From Conexivisphaera sp049976725 (GTDB lineage Archaea > Thermoproteota > Nitrososphaeria > Conexivisphaerales > Conexivisphaeraceae), in the NCBI GenBank assembly GCA_049976725.1, contig JBMFHR010000005.1, positions 1 through 56,806 on the forward strand: 56,806 nt of DNA, given 5' to 3'. Below the pieces are notes generated by a model. It saw only the letters and a program-made list of their open reading frames with translations. It did no database searches and was not told the origin of the DNA. The translations under genes and the position numbers were made by a program. Numbering within the stretch: the stretch's first letter is position 1; each line of letters starts with the position of its first letter. Positions 23,150 through 31,417 of this stretch are shown here, piece by piece.

Positions 23150-24520
23150 TCATTGATGGCCCGCGGCGCCCGCCAGGACCTTGCCTACGGCGACGACCCT
23201 CGAGGCCACCTCCACCGCCGACCGGCCGAAGATCACGGCAAGCGGCTCCATCCCCATTCCCCCGGGATCCACCACCACGTCGGGCTGAGCGGGCGCAGCT
23301 GATCTGAGCGCCTCGGAGACGCCGGCCCCGAGGTCCCTGCCCCGGGACGCCCCAGGGCGCCTCTCAAAAGACGATGCGAGGAAACCGAGGGAGGCCAGGG
23401 CGCGCGACACGCCCTCATCGTGAGCGATCGTGGCCGCTGCCCTGACCTCGGGGAACCTCTCCGACATCGCCAGCACCGCTGCCGCCAGCTGTTCCGAGGC
23501 ACCGAAGTCCACGTCGCCCCTCGCGACAAGCCTCGAACCGAACCTGCCTATGCCGCCGACCACGGAGGCAACGTCGCCGGCGCCCGAGGCATAGGGGGCG
23601 GGTAGGGCCGCGGCGATGTTAATTGAGCTCTCAGGCACGAGCCTGGAGACGTAGAATTCGTTCTCCAGGAGCACGCGGAGCGCGAGCCGGACGTCCTGAA
23701 GCGCCCTGTAGCGCTCGGCCGGCACGTCGACCCAGGAGCTGGGGTTCACGGGACCGTGGCCCATTCCCAGCTCCAGGCCGTAGCGTATGGCATCGGTGAC
23801 CAGCCTCTTGGCGAAGCTCACCGAATCCACAACGCCCATTCCCCTGGCGAGGCCGGCCGCTATGGCTGCCGAGAACGAGCAACCGGTCCCATGAGTCGTC
23901 CTGGACTCCACCCTGGGGGATCTGAACTCCTGGTACCTGCCCCCGTAGTACAGGACATCGACCGACTCGGGACCCGACATGTGCCCGCCCTTGACGACGG
24001 CGGCCCTGGCGCCGAGCTGCTCCACGATGTACTCGGCGGCCTCCCTGGCCCCCGCGACGTCGCGCACTTCCATTCCAGTTATCCTCTCGGCCTCCGGCGC
24101 GTTGGGCGTGACGACGGTGGCCCTCGGTATCAGCTCCCTCACCATGACATCCACCGCGTCATCGCTCAGGAGTTGGGCACCGCTCTTGGCTATCATCACC
24201 GGGTCCACGACCAGCGGGAAACCGATGCTCTCCACGACGTCCGCTACGACCCTGACTATGGACGCGTTGCTCAGCATGCCGGTCTTGGCGGCATCGATGC
24301 CCATGTCCTCGTGCACCGCCAAGACTTGGCGCCTGACGGCCTCGGAGGGCAGGTCGTAGATCCCGGTGACCGCGACCGTGTTCTGCGCGGTCACGCTGGT
24401 CACGGCGAGGGTGCCGTGAACGCCCGCCGCCGCGAAGGTCTTCAGGTCCGCGGCTATTCCGGCGCCTCCCCCGCTGTCGCTGCCGGCTATGGTCATCGCG
24501 ACCGCGCGCGCCTTCCTCAC
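23150..24520 (-). CDS. thiDN: ThiD-ThiN fusion: HMP/HMP-P kinase and thiamine-phosphate synthase
   Basis: This 456-residue bifunctional thiamine enzyme has two parts. Residues 1 to about 270 are ThiD, with TIAGSDSGGGAGIAADLKTF, VVDPVMIAKSG and the anion-hole THGTGCSFSAAIAAGLA. The rest is ThiN, the archaeal thiamine-phosphate synthase that replaces ThiE, with NIAAALP and VARGDVDFGASEQLAAAVLAM-type segments. It starts at GTG 24520 in a GTGA overlap with the upstream HypE-like gene, so the two are co-translated. The domain order and length are normal for archaea. Confidence 0.92.
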   Translation of the reverse strand: MRKARAVAMTIAGSDSGGGAGIAADLKTFAAAGVHGTLAVTSVTAQNTVAVTGIYDLPSEAVRRQVLAVHEDMGIDAAKTGMLSNASIVRVVADVVESIGFPLVVDPVMIAKSGAQLLSDDAVDVMVRELIPRATVVTPNAPEAERITGMEVRDVAGAREAAEYIVEQLGARAAVVKGGHMSGPESVDVLYYGGRYQEFRSPRVESRTTHGTGCSFSAAIAAGLARGMGVVDSVSFAKRLVTDAIRYGLELGMGHGPVNPSSWVDVPAERYRALQDVRLALRVLLENEFYVSRLVPESSINIAAALPAPYASGAGDVASVVGGIGRFGSRLVARGDVDFGASEQLAAAVLAMSERFPEVRAAATIAHDEGVSRALASLGFLASSFERRPGASRGRDLGAGVSEALRSAAPAQPDVVVDPGGMGMEPLAVIFGRSAVEVASRVVAVGKVLAGAAGHQ

Positions 24521-25593
24521 CCCGCAGCACCTCCGCCGCGCATGGCCATCGCCCTGAAGAAGAGGGGCCAGAAAGGATCCTGCTCCGGAGGGGCAATTCT
24601 CCTCTCCCCTCCCCTCCCGACGACAGTGACGCCCGAGCCCTCTGTCACCTCTCCTATGATGGAGGCGCGTATGCCCCTGCCCGAGAGTAGCCTGAGGGCG
24701 TCGTCCGCGCGCTCCGGAGCCACCGCGGCTATCAGGGTTCCCTCGCTTATCGCGGAGAAGGGATCGACCTCGATACCGGTCGTCCTAGAGAAGATGCGCA
24801 GGACCTCCAGCACGTCGTCCTCGACGAAGAGCGCGTCCTCCCTCACGCGCACCCCGACCCCGCTGGCCTCCGACACGTCGTGCAACGCTCCCCAGACGCC
24901 GTACTCAGTCGCGTCGTGCATCGCGTGCACGCCGTCCCTCAGGCCCAGCCCTGCAAGCGTCAGTGCGTCCTCCACGACGGACTGCCTCCAGAATATCTCC
25001 TGCGCCCTCCTAGAGAAGTCGGCCCCCATCTCCCTCTCTAGGAGATCCGGGAACATCGCAGCAAGTATCCCGGCGGCCTCAACGGCGCCTCCCTTGGTCA
25101 TTATAACGGCGTCGCCCGGGCGGGCCATGGACGGGCTGACCCAGCGGTCCCTCCCCGTGACGCCCACCATTGTGGCCCCCCCTATCATCGGGTAGGAGAC
25201 GCCCTCGTACCTGCCAGTGTGGCCCGCGACTATGGATATCCCGAGCCTCTCGCACTCCTCGCTCACGCCGCGCCAGAGCTCGCCCAGCTCCTCGTCGCTC
25301 ATCTCGGGCGGCAGGTTGAGGTCAACGAACAGGTAGCGGGGGGGAACTCCGGAGACCGCGACGTCGCTCGCCAGTATGTTGACCGCGAACCAGGAACTGC
25401 GCCTCCAGCCGTACTGGGGCACGACGTATACAGGATCGACCTCCACTATCACGTCCACGTCGCCCAGCCTGAGGACGCCGAAGTCGACGCCGAACGAGGG
25501 TCCCAGGACGACCGAGGCATCGCGGGCCCCGAGGTTCCTGTATATTATTTCGTTGAAGAGCCTGCGGTCGACCTTGCCGAGCCGGGCTGGCAC
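24517..25593 (-). CDS. AIR synthase-related protein (PurM/ThiL/HypE superfamily, HypE-like)
   Basis: This 358-residue ATP-using superfamily member has GPSFGVDFGVLRLG in the nucleotide-binding N-terminal position, WFAVNILASDVAVSGVPPRYLFVDLNLPP (the HypE/AIR-synthase core), VAGHTGRYEGV and MTKGGAVEAAGILA. It is closest in pattern to HypE-like AIR synthase-related proteins, not to true ThiL. Because it is translationally coupled to thiDN, a part in thiamine-phosphate phosphorylation is an attractive guess. The start is GTG 25593, 28 bases below a TATA-like box that lies inside the sua5 3' end. Confidence 0.75.
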   Translation of the reverse strand: MPARLGKVDRRLFNEIIYRNLGARDASVVLGPSFGVDFGVLRLGDVDVIVEVDPVYVVPQYGWRRSSWFAVNILASDVAVSGVPPRYLFVDLNLPPEMSDEELGELWRGVSEECERLGISIVAGHTGRYEGVSYPMIGGATMVGVTGRDRWVSPSMARPGDAVIMTKGGAVEAAGILAAMFPDLLEREMGADFSRRAQEIFWRQSVVEDALTLAGLGLRDGVHAMHDATEYGVWGALHDVSEASGVGVRVREDALFVEDDVLEVLRIFSRTTGIEVDPFSAISEGTLIAAVAPERADDALRLLSGRGIRASIIGEVTEGSGVTVVGRGGERRIAPPEQDPFWPLFFRAMAMRGGGAAG

Positions 25594-25615
25594 GCAGGCC
25601 GACGGGCCGGTGATC

Positions 25616-25626
25616 GGATTTAAGCG
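25616..25626 (-). promoter_or_regulatory. Promoter of the HypE-like-thiDN operon
   Basis: CGCTTAAATCC on the minus strand is centred about 28 bases from GTG 25593 and overlaps the last codons and stop of sua5, which is transcribed in the same direction. Confidence 0.5.
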
Positions 25627-26747
25627 TTTGGAGGCACCGTGGGCCGCGCTCGCGCGCGTATTATCGTGCGGCCGCTTGCCTTCCTGAGCCTGTTCATGAT
25701 GGCGAGGCCCAAGCCGCGCTCCTCGAAGCCCTCGGAGACCGCTATGTCGGCGTCCATGTCGTCCAGCGCCCTCAGGACTCTGAACACGTTGCGGGCGACC
25801 TCGAATGGGTTGGACCTGGGGCCGAGCGCCACGGCCTCCAGCCCGGCCGACCTGTAGGCGTCGATGTCCTCATCGCTGGACAGCACCACGACCTTCCTGC
25901 CCCCTGACGCCAGGGAAGCCGCGATGGATGCGACCTTCGAAGGATAATCGGCACCTGAGTAGTCGTCGGACTCCACGAGGACCAGCGGCTTCCTGGGCGC
26001 GTAGTGCCTGTACTTCATCCCCGGCGAGAGCGCCGCCTTGGACTCCGCCAGGCCGCGCGATTCCTCTGGCACCTCGACGCGGGTCCCGAGGACACCCTCG
26101 ACGTCCTCCACCGCGACGGCGCCGGGCCTCAGGAGCACGGGGGGATCGCGCGTGACGTCGATTATCGTGGACTCGATCCCGTAGAGCGTCTCCCCCGAGT
26201 CCACAATGACGTCGACGAGCCCCCATAGATCCGATATCACGTGCTCGGCGCTCGTGGGCGACGGCCTCCCCGAGAGGTTGGCGCTGGGCGCGGCTATCGG
26301 GGTCCCGCTCAGTTCTATGAGCCTGAGGGCCACGGGATGGGCCGGGCACCTGACAGCCACGGTAGGCAGGCCGGCCGTGACCTCGGTCGGCAGCGAGGGC
26401 GACGCCTCAACCACGAGCGTGAGGGGACCGGGCCAGAAGCGCTCGATGAGCCTCCCGGCCAATTCCGGGACGCTCGACGCCACCCTGGTGAGCCACTCGC
26501 GATCCGGCACGTGGACTATCAGTGGGTTATCCTGGGGCCTCCCCTTGGCCAGGAAGATCCTCCTGAGAGCTTCCGGATTGAAGGCATCTGCGCCCAGGCC
26601 GTAGACGGTCTCGGTGGGGAAGGCCACCAGTCCCCCGCTCCTGATCACCTCAGCGGCCCTCGCTATCTTGGACTCGTCCGGATTCCTGGGATCCACGCGC
26701 AGCACCCTTGTGCGCGCGTGGATCGGCCGAAGGGAGGACGCGCGCAT
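25620..26747 (-). CDS. sua5: L-threonylcarbamoyladenylate synthase (Sua5/TsaC)
   Basis: This 375-residue full-length Sua5 makes the threonylcarbamoyl-AMP used for t6A37 in ANN-decoding tRNAs. The YrdC domain shows GGLVAFPTETVYGLGADAF, KGRPQDNPLIVHV, RFWPGPLTLVV, VAVRCPAHPVALRLI and PSANLSGRPSPT; the Sua5 C-terminal domain begins around SPGMKYRHYAPRKPLVLV. ATG 26747 lies one base after the stop of the KdpF-like gene, so it may be read through from the kdp transcript. Confidence 0.93.
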   Translation of the reverse strand: MRASSLRPIHARTRVLRVDPRNPDESKIARAAEVIRSGGLVAFPTETVYGLGADAFNPEALRRIFLAKGRPQDNPLIVHVPDREWLTRVASSVPELAGRLIERFWPGPLTLVVEASPSLPTEVTAGLPTVAVRCPAHPVALRLIELSGTPIAAPSANLSGRPSPTSAEHVISDLWGLVDVIVDSGETLYGIESTIIDVTRDPPVLLRPGAVAVEDVEGVLGTRVEVPEESRGLAESKAALSPGMKYRHYAPRKPLVLVESDDYSGADYPSKVASIAASLASGGRKVVVLSSDEDIDAYRSAGLEAVALGPRSNPFEVARNVFRVLRALDDMDADIAVSEGFEERGLGLAIMNRLRKASGRTIIRARARPTVPPNA

Positions 26748-26748
26748 T

Positions 26749-26835
26749 TCACGACCTCCAGAGCGACCACGCTATAACCGTGCCGGATAAAATGAGGAAT
26801 GCCGCCAGGAGCAGCGCCGGGAGGTACGTGCGCAT
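26749..26835 (-). CDS. kdpF: KdpF-like 28-residue membrane microprotein
   Basis: This 28-residue ORF starts at ATG 26835, overlapping the kdpC stop by one base (TGATG), and ends one base before sua5. After MRTY comes a single hydrophobic segment (LPALLLAAFLILSGTVIAW), ended by SLWRS. Size, single helix and kdp context match KdpF, the lipid-like stabilising subunit of the potassium pump, although KdpF usually precedes kdpA instead of following kdpC. Its sequence is too short for a firm homology claim. Confidence 0.5.
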   Translation of the reverse strand: MRTYLPALLLAAFLILSGTVIAWSLWRS

Positions 26836-27293
26836 CACCTGCCGTAGACGCCCGGGTATAGTCTGATCAGCTCGTAGTTCAGCTGCGCCACGTTGACGAT
26901 GGGGTAGCTGGGGCCGAAGGTAAAGAGGACGCTGCGCGAGTCCTCGGACGCGACCCTGTACACCAGCTGGCGCAGCTGCCGCTGAGGTATCCCGGTCGCG
27001 TTGGAGATCCTGGGCACCTGCGAGAGCGCGTAGCCCAGGGGCACGTACGGATCGATCCCCGACGTGGTCTTGGACGGCGGCAGCGCGCTGAAGAGCTTGC
27101 TGGAATTCACGGGAAGCGCGGCGATGTCCGATCCCAGGACGGTGCCGTTGAGAGCGAGGAGGCTGCCGCCCGACTGCCAGGGCGCCACGAGCGCGCCCAG
27201 GGCCCAAGTGACCAGTGGGTACGCGACGCCGAGCACGGCCAGGGCCAGCACGGCCACTATGAGGGGCGCCGCGATTTCTCTAGCGGATGCCAA
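26835..27293 (-). CDS. kdpC: Potassium-transporting ATPase C chain
   Basis: This 152-residue subunit has a single N-terminal transmembrane helix (residues 8-36). Its soluble part carries LGSDIAAL, the central TTSGIDPYVPLGYALSQVPRIS motif that is diagnostic of KdpC, and a VNVAQLNYELIRLYP tail. It is somewhat shorter than the typical 190 residues, with the SGASNLGP-type middle region reduced. It stabilises ATP binding by KdpB. The seven-base gap after kdpB implies the same operon. Confidence 0.9.
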   Translation of the reverse strand: MASAREIAAPLIVAVLALAVLGVAYPLVTWALGALVAPWQSGGSLLALNGTVLGSDIAALPVNSSKLFSALPPSKTTSGIDPYVPLGYALSQVPRISNATGIPQRQLRQLVYRVASEDSRSVLFTFGPSYPIVNVAQLNYELIRLYPGVYGR

Positions 27294-27299
27294 GGTGGG

Positions 27300-29363
27300 T
27301 CACCTGGCGAACACCAGCAGGTAGAGCAGGTAGTCTATAGCCTTTATCGCCACGAACGGCAGGGCCGCCCCGCCCAGCCCGTAGATGAGAAGGTTCCTCA
27401 CCAGCATCCGGCGCGGTGAGGTCGCGCTGAACCCGGCCCCCCTGAGGGCCAGGGGTATCAGTGCAGGAATTATCACCGCGTTGAAAATCATGGTGGCGAG
27501 GACCGCCGTCTCGGGACTGTACAGGTGGAGCACGTTGAGCGCGGCGGCCTTCGGATCCATCGTGAGGAGCATCATGGGGAGTATGGTGAAGTATTTGGCG
27601 ATGTCGTTGGCAATGCTGAAGGTGGTTATCGCACCCCTCGTGGTGAGCAGCTGCTTGCCGAGCTGGATCACCCTAATTATCCTGGATGGGTCGGACTCCA
27701 GATCTATCATGTTCGCGGCCTCCTTGGCGGCCGCGGTGCCGCTGTTCATGGCAAGCCCCACGTCGGCCTTCGCGAGGGCGGGCGCGTCGTTAGTCCCGTC
27801 GCCCACGACGCCCACGACGTGCCCCATCGACTGCTCCTCCTCGACCGCCCTGAGCTTGTCCTCGGGCCTGGCCCTCGCTATGACGCTCCTTATGCCGGCC
27901 TCGTTCGCGATCGCCCTGGCGGTCAGGGGATTGTCGCCGGTTATCATGACTATCTTGAGCCCCATGTCGCTCAGCTCCCTGAGCCTGTCCCGTATCCCCG
28001 GCTTCAGGCGATCCTTCAGGACGACCATCCCTATCACCTCGTCGTTGACCGCGACCAGGAGGGGCGTCTCGCCCTTCGTGGAGATCGCCCTTATGGCGCG
28101 CTCGGCCTCGCCGGGATCCCTGGGCCTCGCCATCCCGAGGATGACGTCGGCAGACCCCTTGATTATGCGCGCCGCCTCGCCGCGCTCGCGGAGCTCCAGC
28201 AGGCGGTTGACGACCGCCTCGCCGTGGCCGGAGTACCTCTGGAACCCCCTGGCGCCGTACGGCTTGCGGGACCAGACGAACTCGATGCCGCTGTACCTGG
28301 TCTCGGCGCTGAAGTCTATGCGCCTCGCGACCAGCGCCTCGTCCATCAGCGGCGAGGGAGGCACGTGGCCCTTGGACTCTGCCAGCTCGACGATCGACCT
28401 GCCCTCCTTGGTGGCGTCGCTCATGGAGGCCATGAAGGACGCCACGCCCACGTCGGCCTCCGTGTACCCGGCGAAGGGGACGAACTCGACCGCTGTCCTA
28501 TTCCCCTCGGTGACAGTGCCGGTCTTATCGAGGATTACCACGTCGGTGTCACCTGAGGCCTCGATCGCCTTGCCCGACTTCGCTATTATGCCGTCCTCCG
28601 CGAGGCGCGATACGCCGGCGATGCCTATGGCCGGCAGCAGCCCTCCTATGGTTGTGGGCATGAGGGCCACTAGGAGGGAGATGCTCATGGCCACGTCGGG
28701 CCTGTAGCCCATGAAGTACAGCGTGAAGTACAGCGCCCCCACAACAATAATGAATATTAAGGATAGGACCGCGAGCAGGATGGAGAGGGACACCTCGCTC
28801 TGAGTCCTCGGGCGGCGGGCGCTCGACACCATCTCCATCATCCGATCCACGAGGCCCTTCCCGGCCTCGGCCGAGATCTCGATGACCAGCGATCCGCTCA
28901 CGACCCGTGTGCCGCCCAGCACGTGCTCGTCCTTGGACTTGAAGGCGGGCTCCGACTCGCCCGTGAGCATCGACTCGTCGACGAACGCCGCGCCCTCCAC
29001 GACGAATCCGTCCCTCGGTATGAACTCCCCCTGCTGCACCCTCACCCTGTCGCCCGGCCTCAGCGAGGAGGACCTGACGTCCTCGATGCGCCCCTCTACG
29101 ATCCTGTGGGCGAGTATTTCCCTCTCCAGGGCCCTGAGGGAGTCCACCCTGGCCTTCGCCTGCAGCTCCGAGAAGGATTCGGAGAACGTCGAGAACCAGG
29201 CCGTGACCACGAGTATGGCTGCTATCTCCAAGTAGAGCGGGACCTGTCCGGGCTCGACGGCCCCGGGGATCGCGGGGAGCACCGCCAGCAGCAGGCCGCC
29301 CAGCTCGACCACGAACATTATCGGATTGGCCGAGATCAGGTAGGCTGGGCTGAGCCTGCGCAC
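27300..29363 (-). CDS. kdpB: Potassium-transporting P-type ATPase B chain
   Basis: This 687-residue (from GTG 29363) catalytic subunit has the actuator motif LTGES in DESMLTGESEPAFKS, phosphorylation site ILDKTGTVTEGN, KGSADVILG in the nucleotide domain, MITGDNPLTARAIANEAGI, GDGTNDAPALAKADVGLAM in the P domain, and membrane helices including PTTIGGLLPAIGIAG. ATP hydrolysis here drives potassium uptake through KdpA. E. coli KdpB has a further segment before the first helix; here the frame is open back to a CTG at 29408, nine bases after the kdpA stop begins, so the start is unsure. Confidence 0.94.
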   Translation of the reverse strand: MRRLSPAYLISANPIMFVVELGGLLLAVLPAIPGAVEPGQVPLYLEIAAILVVTAWFSTFSESFSELQAKARVDSLRALEREILAHRIVEGRIEDVRSSSLRPGDRVRVQQGEFIPRDGFVVEGAAFVDESMLTGESEPAFKSKDEHVLGGTRVVSGSLVIEISAEAGKGLVDRMMEMVSSARRPRTQSEVSLSILLAVLSLIFIIVVGALYFTLYFMGYRPDVAMSISLLVALMPTTIGGLLPAIGIAGVSRLAEDGIIAKSGKAIEASGDTDVVILDKTGTVTEGNRTAVEFVPFAGYTEADVGVASFMASMSDATKEGRSIVELAESKGHVPPSPLMDEALVARRIDFSAETRYSGIEFVWSRKPYGARGFQRYSGHGEAVVNRLLELRERGEAARIIKGSADVILGMARPRDPGEAERAIRAISTKGETPLLVAVNDEVIGMVVLKDRLKPGIRDRLRELSDMGLKIVMITGDNPLTARAIANEAGIRSVIARARPEDKLRAVEEEQSMGHVVGVVGDGTNDAPALAKADVGLAMNSGTAAAKEAANMIDLESDPSRIIRVIQLGKQLLTTRGAITTFSIANDIAKYFTILPMMLLTMDPKAAALNVLHLYSPETAVLATMIFNAVIIPALIPLALRGAGFSATSPRRMLVRNLLIYGLGGAALPFVAIKAIDYLLYLLVFAR

Positions 29364-29414
29364 GGACTCCGCGATGACGGATGGCCAGCTGATCCTGACG
29401 CCGCTCAGGCCGCC

Positions 29415-31001
29415 TCACCCCATCGAGAACGGGCCCAGTATCAGGAACGGGAAGAACGTGAGCACCGTGAGCAGGAAGGTCATGCCCAGAAGCAGCGCCG
29501 CGAACAGGAACCCCTGGGTCTCCACGGGCTCCGGCATCCTGCGCCTGTCCCTGCCGGCGAACGAGCCGGCGAGGGCGAGCATGAGGGCGAGCGGCACGTA
29601 CCTGCCGACGAGCATCGCCAGGCCGGTCACATAGTTCCAGAAGGGCGCGTTGGCCAGGATGCCCAGGTAATCGGAGCCGTTGTTCGCGGCGGCGGAGGTG
29701 AACTCGTACAGGACCTCGGTGAACTGCAGGGGCCCCGGCTGGCCCAGCAGGTGCTGGGCCTGGCCGGTCGCGAATGCCAGCACGAGCGGCAGGAGAATTA
29801 CCAGCGGGTGCACGAGGAAGGTCGCGGCAGCCAGCTTCACGTCGCGGGGAGTTATCTTCACGCCCATCATCTCGGGCGTCTTGCCAACCATGAGCCCCAG
29901 GACGAAGAGCGTTATTATTATGAACACCATCATGTACATGAATCCGACGCCAACGGCGCCTGGGATCGCCTGAACGAACATGGCCATCAGGAACGCGGAT
30001 ATCGCCTGAGGGGACATCGCAGTGAGGGAGGAGGCCGTGGCGCCGGTGTCGGTGACCAGTGACACGGTGTTGAACAGCACCGTGTCGAAGGGACCGAGTC
30101 TGGGCTCGATGCCGGCGCCCGTGTGCCCCAGCAGCGCTATCCCGAAGAGTACGCCGGCGCCCGCCAGCATCGCGCCCAGGATCGAGGCGCCGCGCCTCAT
30201 GCCGACGAGCCTACCGAAGGCCAGCGGCACGGATAAGGGCAGGAGCAGCATGAGGAAAGCCTCGTAGAAATTCGAGAGCGCGTTCGGGTTCTCGAGCGGG
30301 CTCGCCGAGTTCGCCGTGTAGTACCCTCCTCCGTTGTTCCCCAATAGCTTTATTGCCTCGAGGGACGCGACCGGCCCGAGGCGCAGCCCGCCGGCGACGG
30401 TGCCCCCCGGGATGGCCTGGGGGACGCCCATGGCTATCAGCAGGACCGCCGAGATCAGCGAGAGGGGCAGCAGGATCACGAGCACCGACCTCACGAAGTC
30501 GGCGTAGAAGTTCCCGAGGGAGGCGGTCTTGCCTGCGAACCCCCTCATGAAGGCCAGCGAGGCAGCCAGGCCCGAGGCGGGCGCCACGAACATGGTGTAG
30601 GTTATGACCAGCATCTGGGAGATGACCGTCAGCTCGTGCCCCGCGTAGTGCTGGAGGTCAGTGTTGGTCACGAACGAAGAGGCTATGTTGAAGGCTAGGT
30701 CTGGCGACAGACGGGGCCCCCCGAACGCCGGCTGCACGCTCAGAAGCGCGAAGTCCAGCGCCAGCACGACGGCGTTCAGTGCCGCCAGAGCCGAGAAATA
30801 CTCGCGCCATCCCATGCCCTTCAGGTACGCGCTGCCCAGGACGCGCCTGGGCAGCGCGTCCACCAGGGAGATCCACGTGGGCCCGGGGCTGGCGGTGGCC
30901 AGCGACGCGATGATGCGGCTCAGGGCGTACGCGGCCGACAGGGAGAGCGACGACAGTGCTAGGACCTGCACTGCGTGCATCACGAGCGACAAACCGGCCA
31001 C
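29415..31001 (-). CDS. kdpA: Potassium-transporting ATPase A chain
   Basis: This 528-residue potassium-channel-like subunit keeps the four selectivity-filter regions: SSFVTNTDLQHYAG, KLLGNNGGGYYTANSASPLENPNAL, LVTDTGATASSL and EFTSAAANNGSDY. About ten transmembrane helices alternate through the protein. It is the first gene of kdpABC-kdpF. The start is GTG 31001, with a TATA box at 31032-31044 and a 26-bp palindrome just above it. No KdpD/KdpE sensor pair is near, so control must be different, perhaps through that palindrome. Confidence 0.94.
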   Translation of the reverse strand: MAGLSLVMHAVQVLALSSLSLSAAYALSRIIASLATASPGPTWISLVDALPRRVLGSAYLKGMGWREYFSALAALNAVVLALDFALLSVQPAFGGPRLSPDLAFNIASSFVTNTDLQHYAGHELTVISQMLVITYTMFVAPASGLAASLAFMRGFAGKTASLGNFYADFVRSVLVILLPLSLISAVLLIAMGVPQAIPGGTVAGGLRLGPVASLEAIKLLGNNGGGYYTANSASPLENPNALSNFYEAFLMLLLPLSVPLAFGRLVGMRRGASILGAMLAGAGVLFGIALLGHTGAGIEPRLGPFDTVLFNTVSLVTDTGATASSLTAMSPQAISAFLMAMFVQAIPGAVGVGFMYMMVFIIITLFVLGLMVGKTPEMMGVKITPRDVKLAAATFLVHPLVILLPLVLAFATGQAQHLLGQPGPLQFTEVLYEFTSAAANNGSDYLGILANAPFWNYVTGLAMLVGRYVPLALMLALAGSFAGRDRRRMPEPVETQGFLFAALLLGMTFLLTVLTFFPFLILGPFSMG

Positions 31002-31031
31002 CCTGAGGAGGCTGGGGGCGCGTGGATCAAC

Positions 31032-31044
31032 CCTTATTTAAATT
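31032..31044 (-). promoter_or_regulatory. kdp promoter
   Basis: AATTTAAATAAGG on the minus strand is a strong TATA-like box about 37 bases before GTG 31001, predicting a leader of roughly 10 bases. It lies 13 bases from the large palindrome. Confidence 0.55.
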
Positions 31045-31056
31045 TCGCGCTAATTG

Positions 31057-31082
31057 GATCGGGCGCGAATTCGCGCCCGATC
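31057..31082. promoter_or_regulatory. Perfect 26-bp palindrome upstream of kdpA
   Basis: GATCGGGCGCGAA (31057-31069) is followed directly by its exact inverse, TTCGCGCCCGATC (31070-31082). A third TTCGCGC half-site lies at 31044-31050, touching the TATA box. A symmetric site this long next to a promoter suggests an operator for a dimeric or tetrameric regulator; a hairpin is possible, but there is no T-run to make a terminator. Confidence 0.6.
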
Positions 31083-31167
31083 GCCAGGTGAGTAGATCCG
31101 ATCGGAGTTTCCGCCCGACCGGCATCGTTAGAGTCTTTTCTGGGCAGCGCGCCGCGGGACGAAATGC

Positions 31168-31175
31168 ATATTAAA
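31168..31175 (+). promoter_or_regulatory. Promoter of the Glu/Trp-rich microprotein
   Basis: ATATTAAA is centred about 29 bases before ATG 31201, matching the leaderless pattern and supporting expression of the short reading frame. Confidence 0.5.
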
Positions 31176-31200
31176 CGGACGTGGCCGCAGGATCTGCCGC

Positions 31201-31332
31201 ATGATGTCCCTCGAAGAGATTCTCCTGAGGGCGGAGGAGGAGGAGGGCGAGGAGGAAGAGTGGGAGGAAGAGTGGGAGGAAGGCGAGGAGGAAGAGTGGG
31301 AGGAAGGCGAGGAGGAAGAGTGGGAGGAGTAG
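31201..31332 (+). CDS. 43-residue glutamate/tryptophan-repeat microprotein
   Basis: The frame starts ATG ATG at 31201 and ends at TAG 31330-31332. After MMSLEEILLRA the rest is built only of Glu, Gly and Trp: units of the type EEGEEEEWEE recur, with tryptophans spaced 4 and 8 residues apart. Glu makes up about 27 of 43 residues, so it is extremely acidic. The DNA is a tandem repeat, with GGCGAGGAGGAAGAGTGGGA units of 24 bases. A TATA box at the leaderless distance and clean start and stop codons argue for a real gene; no family is known to me. Trp-rich acidic helices could bind a basic partner. Confidence 0.55.
   Translation: MMSLEEILLRAEEEEGEEEEWEEEWEEGEEEEWEEGEEEEWEE
31234..31329 (+). repeat. 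Short tandem repeat inside the microprotein gene
   Basis: The block is a purine-rich repeat of GAG/GAA codons broken by TGG and GGC. The 24-base unit GGCGAGGAGGAAGAGTGGGA(GGAA) is present twice in full (from 31282 and 31306 approximately), with partial units before. The plus strand is almost pure purine, so triplex or slippage is possible. Confidence 0.7.
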
Positions 31333-31417
31333 GCGTCACCCGATCATATTTCTACATTTGATATGTGCAAAAAGCTTAATAAATTGTTAGACGTCCTTAC
31401 TGACCAAGGAATGAGAC

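Noticed and set aside
26241..26777. 178-codon plus-strand frame opposite sua5
   Set aside because: Antisense shadow of the conserved YrdC domain; Gly/Arg/Pro-rich composition.
27300..31001. KdpD/KdpE-like sensor genes near the pump
   Set aside because: All frames for several kilobases on both sides are accounted for by other genes; none has histidine kinase or response regulator motifs.
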